From positions 1 through 17,165 of the forward strand of contig CAZEES010000024.1 of the NCBI GenBank assembly GCA_964511265.1: 17,165 bases of DNA, given 5' to 3'. Both the position numbers and the translations under genes were made by a program. The notes under the pieces were generated by a model that searched no databases, was not told where the DNA came from, and saw only the letters and a program-made list of their open reading frames with translations. Every line of letters starts with the position of its first letter. The stretch's first letter is position 1. This document shows positions 5,765 through 14,321 of this stretch, one piece after another. Origin of the DNA: Nitrosopelagicus sp964511265 (GTDB lineage: Archaea; Thermoproteota; Nitrososphaeria; Nitrososphaerales; Nitrosopumilaceae).

Positions 5765-8110
5765 ATGGCATTTGAAAAATCAGAATCAGGACTAGTTCGT
5801 AGTCTGTCTCTAAAAGATTCAGTGATGATTGGAGTTGCATCCATGATTGGAGGCGCTATTTTTGTTCTGGTAGGACCGGGAATGGCACAAGCTGGAGCGG
5901 CATTAATGATTGCATTTTTGTTAAATGGAATAATCACAGTATTCACTGCACTGACATATGCAGAATTGGGTTCTGCATTTCCTGCAACAGGAGGAGGTTA
6001 CAAATGGGTCAGAGCAGGATTACCAAGACCAAATGCATACCTTAGTGGATGGATGGCATGGTTTGGGCACACTATAGCAGGAAGTCTATATGCAGTTGCC
6101 TTTGGATCTTTTTTTGCACATCTATTAAGAACATCTGGAGTCATTGGAGACGACGTAGGAATACCAATTGATAAGATTCTAGCAGCAATTGCAATAATTA
6201 TTTTTATTTTCGTTAATGTAAGAGGTTCATCAGATACAGGTAAAGTTGGAAATGCCATTACATTTACACAATTAGCAATAATTGGAATATTAATTGCAGC
6301 CGCAATTGGTGCGATGATGTTTGCAAATCCAAATTGGTCTGATAATTATACAGATTTTCTTCCTAGCGGAGTAGCAGGATTAGCATTAGCAATGGGACTG
6401 ACATTCATTGCATTTGAAGGATATGAAATAATTTCACAGGCAGGAGATGAAATTAAGAATCCTAAGAGGAATATTCCACGAGCAATTTTAATTTCACTTG
6501 GAATAGTAGTTTCAGTTTACATTTTATTCACATTTGTTTTCATCGGAGGTTTGAATGAATCAGTAATTGGGATGCCCGCGTGGGAATTCATTGGAAGTTT
6601 TGGTGAATTAGGAATAATAGAAGCAGCAGATCAATTTCTTCCATATGGCGCATTAATTGTGCTGGCAGGAGGGTTGGTTTCAACACTTTCTGCATTAAAC
6701 GCTACTACATTTGCAGCAAGTAGAGTAAGTTTTGCAATGGGCATGCAATACAATCTACCTCACATATTTAGTAAAATTCATCCAAAATATCACACACCAT
6801 TTGTCGCAACAATTGTTTCAGGCGCGATTATGTTAATTCTTGCAATATCCATGGATTTGACTGCAATTGCATTTGCAGCAAGTGTAATGTTTCTATTTTT
6901 ATTTACACAAGTAAATTTAGCATCAATTACAATTCGAAGGCTATATGCATCAACAGTAGAATATGGATTCAAGACTCCACTTTTCCCATTAATTCCAATT
7001 TTAGGCATTCTCACAGCAATGGGACTTTCAATTTACTTGTTATTTACACATCCAGAGAGTTGGTTAATAGCTATTATTTGGATAGTGATTGGTTTTGTTA
7101 TTTACAAATTTTATACATCAAAAAAAGAATTGGAGCACAATGCACCACTTGTTTTTACACAAGGTCCAAAATTACGAAAAAAATACAGAATCTTGATGGT
7201 GTTTGACAAACGCACCGCAAAAAGAATGTACAAGATGGCAAAAGCAATAGCTCAAGATAAAGATGGAGAGATTACAATTTTAGATGTAGTAAATGTTCCA
7301 CGTCAAACTCCATTATCATTAACACATGGATTTGGAGATAAAGGACTAAAAGCAATAGAGGAATTTAAGAGAGAAATTACAGGTTCGTTACGAAATAGAT
7401 ACCTAGTAAGACTAGCACATGATCCAACAGAAGCAATTTTACAAACTAGTGAAGAACAAGACATTAACACATTATTGATAGACTTTGACTTTTTGAAGAA
7501 TAATAGGAAATTACTTTCATTGACAACATGTGATATAATCGGAGTGAGATTAAGAAAGATGTTTGAACAAGACATAAAGAATATCATAGTGTCTTATGAC
7601 AAAGGAAGACATAGTGATTTAGGACTAGAGATTGCAAATTCTTTTCAAAAGATGGATGAATCAAAAATTCGAATAATCAGAGGAGCGGTAGAAGACCCAA
7701 AAGAAGAGACCCAAATAGTGAATAGGATTAATGAAAAGATGTTTGAATTAGAATTGCCAAAGATACAATTCGAGAAAGTGTATTCAGATTCAAATATCAT
7801 AACTGAATTATTATCTAATTTCAAAAAGGAAAAAAATGCATTGTTAATCCTTGGTGCAGGAAATCAGACAGATGCCGCATTTAGTCCAAAGACGCTTAGT
7901 ATTTTGGATAAGAGTGGAAAATCAGCAATTATAGTTAGAAACCATAGATTTTCAGAAGTGCATGCAAGGTCATTTGCTAATTTTATCATTCCAAAGATAA
8001 TTCAAGTGAAATTCATCTATCAGATTTACGTCAATGTAATGCAGAAAGTTTACTCAATGAAAGCAAAATCTCATAGAGAAAGGGATGATGATGACTATTT
8101 TAATAATTGA
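5765..8110 (+). CDS. APC-family amino acid permease with C-terminal Usp-like region
   Basis: The N-terminal part (about 15-455) has 12 hydrophobic helices and the APC hallmark GVASMIGGAIFVLVGPGM in helix 1, the unwound glycine-rich segment that binds substrate. LTFIAFEGYEIISQAGDEIKNP in helix 6 and the following loop also fits amino acid permeases. Residues from about 468 to 781 are soluble. They open with KKYRILMVFDKRTAKRMYKMA, like a universal-stress-protein fold, and a second similar unit seems to start near 610 (NIIVSYDKGRH) and to include LLILGAGNQTD. It ends in an amphipathic segment and an acidic tail (RERDDDDYFNN). Such cytoplasmic tails may regulate transport, as in cation-chloride cotransporters; this is inference. 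The substrate is unknown. A weak TATA-like CTTTATTC precedes it at about 5735-5742. Confidence 0.85.
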   Translation: MAFEKSESGLVRSLSLKDSVMIGVASMIGGAIFVLVGPGMAQAGAALMIAFLLNGIITVFTALTYAELGSAFPATGGGYKWVRAGLPRPNAYLSGWMAWFGHTIAGSLYAVAFGSFFAHLLRTSGVIGDDVGIPIDKILAAIAIIIFIFVNVRGSSDTGKVGNAITFTQLAIIGILIAAAIGAMMFANPNWSDNYTDFLPSGVAGLALAMGLTFIAFEGYEIISQAGDEIKNPKRNIPRAILISLGIVVSVYILFTFVFIGGLNESVIGMPAWEFIGSFGELGIIEAADQFLPYGALIVLAGGLVSTLSALNATTFAASRVSFAMGMQYNLPHIFSKIHPKYHTPFVATIVSGAIMLILAISMDLTAIAFAASVMFLFLFTQVNLASITIRRLYASTVEYGFKTPLFPLIPILGILTAMGLSIYLLFTHPESWLIAIIWIVIGFVIYKFYTSKKELEHNAPLVFTQGPKLRKKYRILMVFDKRTAKRMYKMAKAIAQDKDGEITILDVVNVPRQTPLSLTHGFGDKGLKAIEEFKREITGSLRNRYLVRLAHDPTEAILQTSEEQDINTLLIDFDFLKNNRKLLSLTTCDIIGVRLRKMFEQDIKNIIVSYDKGRHSDLGLEIANSFQKMDESKIRIIRGAVEDPKEETQIVNRINEKMFELELPKIQFEKVYSDSNIITELLSNFKKEKNALLILGAGNQTDAAFSPKTLSILDKSGKSAIIVRNHRFSEVHARSFANFIIPKIIQVKFIYQIYVNVMQKVYSMKAKSHRERDDDDYFNN

Positions 8111-8203
8111 ATTTTAGAAATTAAAAAGTGAATTTTAGCTGGCAGGTAGTTAGTTCATTTTCTACCCTAATGTTCATATTCATGAAAACAGGAATTAGAT
8201 ATT
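8111..8203. other. Spacer between permease and the nurA operon
   Basis: This 93-base AT-rich spacer holds no ORF or RNA gene that I can see. It contains a few short T runs just after the permease stop (possible termination) and, near its right end, the TATA-like box of the nurA operon. Confidence 0.5.
8173..8182 (+). promoter_or_regulatory. Putative TATA box for the nurA-herA-mre11-rad50 operon
   Basis: TTCATATTCA lies 31 to 22 bases before the nurA ATG at 8204. It is the only promoter-like element seen for this operon, because the following three genes overlap or abut. Confidence 0.4.
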
Positions 8204-9040
8204 ATGCTAAATACTATTTTTAAAGATGCAATAATTAATCGTGAAAAGACATTATCTATTCTCAAGGGACCAGAGTATGAGAAAATTATACAAAAAGCAA
8301 AAGAAAACTGGATTGATTATACGCCACAAAAACAAGAAGTGGTTTCTGCAGGAATAGATAGTAGTTTTAACAGTACCAAATTTCAAGGTGCAGAACTTTG
8401 GGCGGTAACAGCAGTATCAATAAAATCAGATGGAGATATAATTGCAGACCTACATGATTTTGGTTTAGACACAAATCCAGTCTTGGCATCACTTGCAAGT
8501 AAAATGGAGATAGATGCATGTAACATGTCAATTGATAATGCAGATTTAGTATTGATGGATGGCTCACTGTACTCTCAATTTATGACAAGGCAAGCATCAT
8601 TAACAGAATCTATGGTTAATGCAATGAAAAAGAGAAACAATGTGGTTTTTGTTTCAAAGACATCGAATACACGAAAGCAATTTGAGGAGTTAGGAGCTGT
8701 TGCTGGAGATATCTTTTACTACAATCATGCTGCAAGAGCACCAGGATTCAGCAAGATATTTGAAGATGGAAAATTTGGAAAAGACAAAATTATTACATCA
8801 ATATTTGCAAGATTAGCAGATTCATTACCATTAATCAAAGTCGAACTATTTGGAACAGGATATTCAAATGAAGATTTTAAACAAGTGCTAGATAAAATTT
8901 ACAAAAATAGTATCAGTGGGTATCCATATTCTCTAAAACTTGCGCATAATAACTGTAAGATTTCAGGAAAGGATCTTGCAAAACTAGCTAGCATACATGG
9001 ACTATCAAATGAAATTGGTTCTAGGGAGGTTTTAGGATGA
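8204..9040 (+). CDS. nurA: DNA double-strand break repair nuclease NurA
   Basis: NurA is a manganese-dependent 5'-3' nuclease that works with the HerA translocase to resect DNA ends for homologous recombination. The 278-residue product has an RNase H-like core. Its likely catalytic residues are Asp52 in AGIDSSFN, Glu102 in KMEID, Asp119 in LVLMDGSLY, and Tyr240 and His248 in YPYSLKLAH. The Tyr-His spacing of eight matches what I recall for the Sulfolobus enzyme. Its stop codon overlaps the herA start (ATGA), which suggests translational coupling and equal supply of the two partners. It is first in the repair operon. Confidence 0.88.
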   Translation: MLNTIFKDAIINREKTLSILKGPEYEKIIQKAKENWIDYTPQKQEVVSAGIDSSFNSTKFQGAELWAVTAVSIKSDGDIIADLHDFGLDTNPVLASLASKMEIDACNMSIDNADLVLMDGSLYSQFMTRQASLTESMVNAMKKRNNVVFVSKTSNTRKQFEELGAVAGDIFYYNHAARAPGFSKIFEDGKFGKDKIITSIFARLADSLPLIKVELFGTGYSNEDFKQVLDKIYKNSISGYPYSLKLAHNNCKISGKDLAKLASIHGLSNEIGSREVLG

Positions 9041-10554
9041 GTTTAGGGTTTGTGGTAGGAGAATCAAAGCCAAATGTAGTGACAATTCAGTCATCAAGAG
9101 CGCTTCCAATAGGCGAATATGTCATAATAGAAGTTGATGAGGGCAAGATTGTAGGATTAGTAGAAACATCATTTGTTACGAGTGCAGCATTATCAGATGT
9201 GAAAAATTTTGATGAAGCGGAAGAAAGTATAGAGCTTGCTGAACTAAACAAAAGAGACAAAAGTTACACTGGAAAAATTTTGATTTTAGGGTTTTTAGAA
9301 ATGCTACGAAAAGGAAAGGCCATACTTCCTGCAATCCCACCACTTCCAGGTACTAAAGTAATGAAAGCAACAAAAACAGATTTGGGAGAAATTTTTGCAC
9401 CGGAGAAAGATGAATGGTTGAAAATTGGCAATCTCTTACGAAATCAAGACATTGATTCAAAAATTAATCTAAACAAAATTGTTTCAAGACATTTAGGAAT
9501 TTTGGCAATGACGGGAATGGGAAAGAGTAATCTTGTTTCTTTACTTGCATCTAAAATTGCAGCATTAAGCGGAACAGTAATTATTTTTGATTATCATAAT
9601 GATTATTCAGATTTAGACATACCAAAAATTAATGTCATTGATGCAAAGATTAATCCAAGATTATTAGATGCCGAGACATTGTCAGAGGTATTAGAGATTA
9701 GAGAAGGTGCAGATATTCAACAAAGAATTCTAAGAAAAGCATTTACATCAGAAGTTAAAGAATCTTCTAGTTTTTGGGAAGCACTTGATCAACAGGTCCA
9801 GTATATTGGAAGTGATCCAGAAAGAAAAGAAGAAAGGCATTCTGCAGACAGAGTTCAAGATAAGATTGATGATGCACGTAATAGATTTGCAGATATTTTA
9901 GATCCTGATATGGCGTATCCTGTAGGATTAATCAAGGAAGGAAGACTCAACATTCTCAATGTTTCAGAATTTAGCGATAAACAGGCAAATGTCGCATTAG
10001 GATATTATCTTCAAGAATTACTTAATGATAGAAAAGCTGCAAGTAATGCAAGAAGTGCAAAGAGTAAGTCAAAGAAAAGTTACATGTTCAACAGTCCAAT
10101 CTTTGTAATTATTGAAGAAGCCCATGTTTTCATTCCAAAAGGAGAAGATGCTAGAGCAAAGTATTGGGCAACGAAAATTGCAAGAGAAGGTCGTAAATTT
10201 GGATTAGGATTGTGCGTAGTTTCGCAAAGACCTCGAAATATTGAGCCTAGTATTCTCAGTCAGATGGGCTCTTTAGCTGTAATGAAAATAGTTCAAGAAG
10301 ATGACCAGCATCAGATTGCATCTGCATCAGAATCAATTAGTAGAGATTTGATTGCCCAGTTAACATCATTGAATGTGGGGGATGCCGTATTGGTAGGTCA
10401 ATGGGTTAACTTACCAGCAATAATTCACATTGATGAGATGAAAGGAAAGATAATTGGTTCAGACCAAAATGCCGTTGATCAATGGACAATGGCAAAAAGA
10501 TTTGAAGAAGTAGGAGCTCCATCAACTAAAGGTCTAACCAAGAAGGATTACTAA
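9037..10554 (+). CDS. herA: HerA hexameric DNA translocase/helicase
   Basis: HerA forms an ATP-driven hexameric ring that pumps DNA into NurA during end resection. The 505-residue product has an N-terminal HAS-barrel-like beta domain (about 1-110), then a FtsK-like RecA-fold ATPase. Walker A is MTGMGKSN (158-165, with Lys163). Walker B is FVIIEEAHVF, with Glu360 and Glu361 as the acidic pair. SQRPRNIEPSILSQM further on is the conserved sensor and arginine-containing block of the family. Length is typical. It overlaps nurA by 4 bp, and the mre11 start follows one base after its stop. Confidence 0.9.
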   Translation: MSLGFVVGESKPNVVTIQSSRALPIGEYVIIEVDEGKIVGLVETSFVTSAALSDVKNFDEAEESIELAELNKRDKSYTGKILILGFLEMLRKGKAILPAIPPLPGTKVMKATKTDLGEIFAPEKDEWLKIGNLLRNQDIDSKINLNKIVSRHLGILAMTGMGKSNLVSLLASKIAALSGTVIIFDYHNDYSDLDIPKINVIDAKINPRLLDAETLSEVLEIREGADIQQRILRKAFTSEVKESSSFWEALDQQVQYIGSDPERKEERHSADRVQDKIDDARNRFADILDPDMAYPVGLIKEGRLNILNVSEFSDKQANVALGYYLQELLNDRKAASNARSAKSKSKKSYMFNSPIFVIIEEAHVFIPKGEDARAKYWATKIAREGRKFGLGLCVVSQRPRNIEPSILSQMGSLAVMKIVQEDDQHQIASASESISRDLIAQLTSLNVGDAVLVGQWVNLPAIIHIDEMKGKIIGSDQNAVDQWTMAKRFEEVGAPSTKGLTKKDY

Positions 10555-10555
10555 A

Positions 10556-11695
10556 ATGAAATTTGCACATATATCAGATACACATTTGGGGCAATATCGT
10601 TCTATTAAAGAAAGAGAAGAAGATTCTTACAATGCATTCAAGCAAACTATTGAAAAATCAATTGAAGAAAAAGTTGATTTTGTGATTTTTTCAGGAGATA
10701 TTTTTGATAAATCAAATCCTCCAAATGATGCAGTTTTACTAATGATGCAACAGCTTATGTTGTTAAAAGAAAAAGGAATTCAATCTTATTTTATTTTAGG
10801 TGATCATGATCAACCCAAAGTAGAACAAAATCCAATTCACTGGTTATACAAAATGACAGGATTTGCACATCACCTAGATTATCAAGAAGATGGTCCAACA
10901 AAATTCAATGATGTTCTTTTAATAGGATTTGATCACCATAGTGCTGGAAAAGATACAGAGGAATTAATGGAAAAATTTAATGAAGTTGATCTAATTGCAA
11001 AAGAGCATGTGGGTCATAAAATACTTGTATTACATCAGCCTTTAACAGAAGTTCATTATCATGCAGGAAAAGTTAGTGGTTTGAGTGCAAATGATCTCCC
11101 AAAAAATTTTACTTATTATGCAATAGGAGACATTCATAAAAATTATGAAAAAAAATATGAGTTTTTAGGAGGACCTCTTATTTATCCTGGCTCGATAGAG
11201 ATTTCTTCAACAGAACCAATAAAAGAATCTCCAAAAGGATTTTACATTGTAGATATTTCATCAGAAGAAGTAATTCCAAAATGGATTGAACTTGACTTAA
11301 GACCACGATTTGAAGTAGAAACGGATGCAAAAGAACTTCATAACGCAATCCTTGAATTAATTTCTAAAATTGATAGTACACAAAAACCATTAGTTAATTT
11401 AAATATCAAATATCATGACTGGGATGAGATAAAATCAGAAATTGGGCTATTGAAAGAACATGTTCTTGATTATTCAATTAAGATGCAAAAAGATGAAAAG
11501 CAATATCCATTATCGCTTAATGAATCAGGAAACATAGATGAGGAATTTAGAAGATTAGCAACTAAAAATGTTGGTGAAGAATTAGCAATGTTGGCATTTG
11601 AGAAAATTTATCCAGCATTGAATGAGAATAAACAAGAAATAAAACAAGTCATCATTAAAAATTTTGAAGATTACAAAAAGGAGAAACAAGTATGA
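10556..11695 (+). CDS. mre11: DNA repair exonuclease Mre11
   Basis: Mre11 is the manganese-dependent nuclease subunit of the Mre11-Rad50 complex that recognises and trims DNA breaks. The phosphoesterase motifs of the 379-residue product are ISDTHLG (Asp8, His10), GDIFD (Asp48), GDHD (Asp83-His84-Asp85), LHQP (His160) and GDIH (Asp192, His194), followed by a cap domain and a Rad50-binding C-terminus (about 300-379). Two metal-ligand positions differ from the usual pattern: GNHD has become GDHD and GHxH has become GDIH. Both replacements are aspartates, so metal binding may persist. Length is near the archaeal norm. The stop overlaps the rad50 start (ATGA). Confidence 0.9.
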   Translation: MKFAHISDTHLGQYRSIKEREEDSYNAFKQTIEKSIEEKVDFVIFSGDIFDKSNPPNDAVLLMMQQLMLLKEKGIQSYFILGDHDQPKVEQNPIHWLYKMTGFAHHLDYQEDGPTKFNDVLLIGFDHHSAGKDTEELMEKFNEVDLIAKEHVGHKILVLHQPLTEVHYHAGKVSGLSANDLPKNFTYYAIGDIHKNYEKKYEFLGGPLIYPGSIEISSTEPIKESPKGFYIVDISSEEVIPKWIELDLRPRFEVETDAKELHNAILELISKIDSTQKPLVNLNIKYHDWDEIKSEIGLLKEHVLDYSIKMQKDEKQYPLSLNESGNIDEEFRRLATKNVGEELAMLAFEKIYPALNENKQEIKQVIIKNFEDYKKEKQV

Positions 11696-13752
11696 TAACT
11701 TCTGTGGAACTTTTTAATTTTTTATCACATAAGAAAAATGAAATTCCATTTGATAACGGAGTGACCGTATTCATTGGAGAAAATGGTGCAGGAAAATCTA
11801 GCGTAATAGACGCAATAACATTTTCACTATTTGGAAAAACAACCAGAGGAACTAAAGAAACATTATTCAGAGACGGAGAAAGCCAAGCATATACAAAATC
11901 TAAATTCCAGATTAATGGGAAAGGATTCCAAGTTTTAAAACAAATTCAAAAAAATGGGGCCGGAAAACACGAGATATTTGACGAATCAGGAACAATCATA
12001 GCCAAAAGCGTAACAGAAGTTACAAAAGAGATCTCAAATAGAATTGGATTAGATTACGATACATTAAAAATTGCATCTATTGTTCCGCAAGGAGAATTAA
12101 CAGATATTATTCAGAGTGAGAAGGGAATAAAGCTACGTGGTTTAATTGACAAAGTAATGGGAGCAGAAAAATTTCTAGAAATCGAAAATCGATTAAAAGA
12201 AGGAATTAAGGAATTTCGACAGCATTTAGATGACGAACATGGCTATACAGATAAGGATGTTATAAAATTAGATAATGAAATCAATGATTCAAAAAAAATG
12301 GTTTTAGATTCTAATGAAAAAAAAGATACACTTCAAGAGAAACAGCTTGTAATTAAAAAAAATAAGAATGAGTTTGAGAAAGAAATTGAAAAATTGAAAA
12401 TAATTCAGAGTAAAAAGTTACTTTTAGATGAAAAAGAAAATTCCATTTGGAGTACAGCGAAAAGAGAGATATCAAGACTTAGTCAAGAGAAAGATGACAA
12501 AGCAAATAGAAAAGAAAAATGTGAACCTTGTTTGGAAATAATTAAAGATAAGACAAAAACTGAAGATTTGCTTAAGATGGCTAAAGGGAAAAAAATAGAA
12601 CTAGAAAATGAGATTGTAAAATTAGAATCTAGTTTAGGGTTTTTTAAAAATAGGCGGGAAATAGCAGATAAAATTGGTAATATTGAGGGAGAATGTCCAA
12701 TTTGTCATTCAAAAGATATTGATCCAGATCCAAATTATCAGATAGACCATATTGAAAAAGAATTACTGCAGGTAAATAATAAAAAAATAGAAGTAAAAAG
12801 TAAATTAACAAAAATTAACACGGAGATACTTGATCTTGAGAGAGAAAACAATGAAATTGTAAAAGCAGAAAATACATTAGAAAATTTTGCAATTAAGAAT
12901 AAAGAACAAATTGAAGATTTGAATAATGATATAATTTCTTATTCAAAAAAACAAGAAAAATTGGTAGAATTTACTGAAGAAGAAAATATTACAGGACTTG
13001 TTGAGTGTATTCCAGATATAAAACATGAGATATTGCAGATAGAAGAACTTCAAAAAGAAGTAATGGGTTATAACCCAAATGAATTTCAAGAATTAAAAAA
13101 TAAATTTGATTTAACAAGTGATGAACTAGAACAAATTAATCAACAAATTGGTGAAGAAAAGAATAAAATTGATAATGGCAAAAATGTTATTGATAAAAAA
13201 ACACCAATATTAAGAGAAATTACATTAGCGAAAGAATACATAACAAAATTAGAAGAAATTCAATCTAGAATATTTTCAACAAAAAGTGAAACTTTCACCG
13301 GTTTAAGATATTTTACAATTAATAGAATTTCAGAAAATGCATCACAATATCTTGAACAATTAAAAACAAAAGTCCATCATCTGAAATTACAACAAGAAGG
13401 AAATAACTCGATTAAAATAGAATGTGACACAATATCAGGTTCAAGACCTATAAAAAATCTAAGTGGAGGAGAAGCAGTTTGTGTTGCATTAGCAATACGA
13501 TTAGGAATGGCAGAGATGATGATTAAATCACCACTAAAAATGATGGTTCTAGATGAACCAACAGCTGCATTAGATCTAAAACATCGAGAATACTTTGTTG
13601 ATGCAATTCAACAATTAACAAAAAATCTAAGTGAAAATCAAAATTTCCAATTTATTATAATTACACATAATGAAGATATTTGGGATTCAGCTTCCTCTAC
13701 CGTGTATAAATTTGAAGAATCAAATAATGGAACTGTTGTGAAACGACTTTAG
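11692..13752 (+). CDS. rad50: DNA double-strand break repair ATPase Rad50
   Basis: Rad50 is an SMC-like ATPase that bridges DNA ends and gates Mre11. The 686-residue product has an N-terminal ABC half with Walker A GENGAGKSS (29-37) and Q-loop VPQGELTDIIQ. A long charged coiled coil (about 175-530) is broken by the zinc hook CPIC at 335-338. The C-terminal half has signature NLSGGEAVCVALA, Walker B MMVLDEPTAALD and switch-region ITHNED. It is clearly shorter than the roughly 880 residues of the Pyrococcus protein, all of the loss being in the coils. A second CxxC motif, CEPC at 277-280, lies in the N-terminal coil. It is last in the operon and its stop overlaps the opposing HEAT-protein gene by 4 bp. 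Confidence 0.92.
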   Translation: MITSVELFNFLSHKKNEIPFDNGVTVFIGENGAGKSSVIDAITFSLFGKTTRGTKETLFRDGESQAYTKSKFQINGKGFQVLKQIQKNGAGKHEIFDESGTIIAKSVTEVTKEISNRIGLDYDTLKIASIVPQGELTDIIQSEKGIKLRGLIDKVMGAEKFLEIENRLKEGIKEFRQHLDDEHGYTDKDVIKLDNEINDSKKMVLDSNEKKDTLQEKQLVIKKNKNEFEKEIEKLKIIQSKKLLLDEKENSIWSTAKREISRLSQEKDDKANRKEKCEPCLEIIKDKTKTEDLLKMAKGKKIELENEIVKLESSLGFFKNRREIADKIGNIEGECPICHSKDIDPDPNYQIDHIEKELLQVNNKKIEVKSKLTKINTEILDLERENNEIVKAENTLENFAIKNKEQIEDLNNDIISYSKKQEKLVEFTEEENITGLVECIPDIKHEILQIEELQKEVMGYNPNEFQELKNKFDLTSDELEQINQQIGEEKNKIDNGKNVIDKKTPILREITLAKEYITKLEEIQSRIFSTKSETFTGLRYFTINRISENASQYLEQLKTKVHHLKLQQEGNNSIKIECDTISGSRPIKNLSGGEAVCVALAIRLGMAEMMIKSPLKMMVLDEPTAALDLKHREYFVDAIQQLTKNLSENQNFQFIIITHNEDIWDSASSTVYKFEESNNGTVVKRL

Positions 13753-14246
13753 CCACCAGTAAGTTTACCAAATTTTTCGTTCTTACACAATGTTTTCATG
13801 AATTCCAGATTAGATAGTGCAACTACTGCAGAATGTCTAACAGATTCTTCAGGATCATTTAGTGCATCTTCTAAGACTTTTGGCTCACCTCTAGAGCCAA
13901 CAACTCCCAATGCAACAGCTGCTTCATGCCTAACAAACATGCTAGGATCATTTGCAGTTGCATCTTCTAATGGTTCAATTCCGCTGCTATATCCCATTTG
14001 ACCTAGTGAGAATGCTGCTTCATGTCGAACTAGTTCATTTGGATCTTCTTTGAGAACCTTGGCAACATATTGAACCTTATCCTCACCACCCAGATCTACT
14101 AGAATGCAAGTTGCTCTACATCGAACAACATAATCATCGTCGTCTAATAATTTAACAAAATATTCGGTATCCTGTTTTTCATAATGAGATTCCATTTCTG
14201 CAAAGAGATCAATTCTTGATTGTGGTACTGCATTCATGTTTGACAT
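13749..14246 (-). CDS. Short HEAT-repeat protein with two His-Glu dyads (deoxyhypusine hydroxylase-like)
   Basis: The 165-residue product consists of about four HEAT-like repeats of 31-33 residues, each with a VRxxA helix start (Val41, Val73, Val105, Val136). Repeats two and three carry VRHEAA with His75-Glu76 and His107-Glu108, 32 residues apart. Repeat four has VRHSA (His but no Glu), and repeat one has VRCRA. Deoxyhypusine hydroxylase uses four such His-Glu dyads, in two halves, to hold a di-iron centre, and this protein resembles one half. It may be a metal-binding enzyme working as a dimer or only a scaffold of the phycocyanobilin-lyase-type HEAT family. The sequence does not decide. No signal peptide. 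It converges on rad50 with a 4-bp overlap and is divergent from the redoxin gene. Confidence 0.8.
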   Translation of the reverse strand: MSNMNAVPQSRIDLFAEMESHYEKQDTEYFVKLLDDDDYVVRCRATCILVDLGGEDKVQYVAKVLKEDPNELVRHEAAFSLGQMGYSSGIEPLEDATANDPSMFVRHEAAVALGVVGSRGEPKVLEDALNDPEESVRHSAVVALSNLEFMKTLCKNEKFGKLTGG

Positions 14247-14291
14247 CTTTTTCAGTCCTTTTTAATTCCTTTTTTTGAAATGTCAGTTATC

Positions 14292-14300
14292 TTTTTAATA
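14292..14300 (+). promoter_or_regulatory. Putative TATA box for the redoxin gene
   Basis: TTTTTAATA lies 30 to 22 bases before the ATG at 14322. It decides the start: for the earlier in-frame ATGs at 14280 and 14313 this box would be inside the gene or too close. Confidence 0.45.
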
Positions 14301-14321
14301 GAATCTCAAAACATGAGAATC

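Noticed and set aside
8204..10554. NurA-HerA as part of an antiphage defence island
   Set aside because: HerA-like ATPases do occur in defence systems, but here the pair is in one operon with mre11 and rad50 and housekeeping genes flank it, so DNA repair is the simple reading.
14280..14321. Earlier start (ATG 14280) for the redoxin
   Set aside because: The extra 14 residues are not family-like, and the TATA-like box would lie inside the gene.
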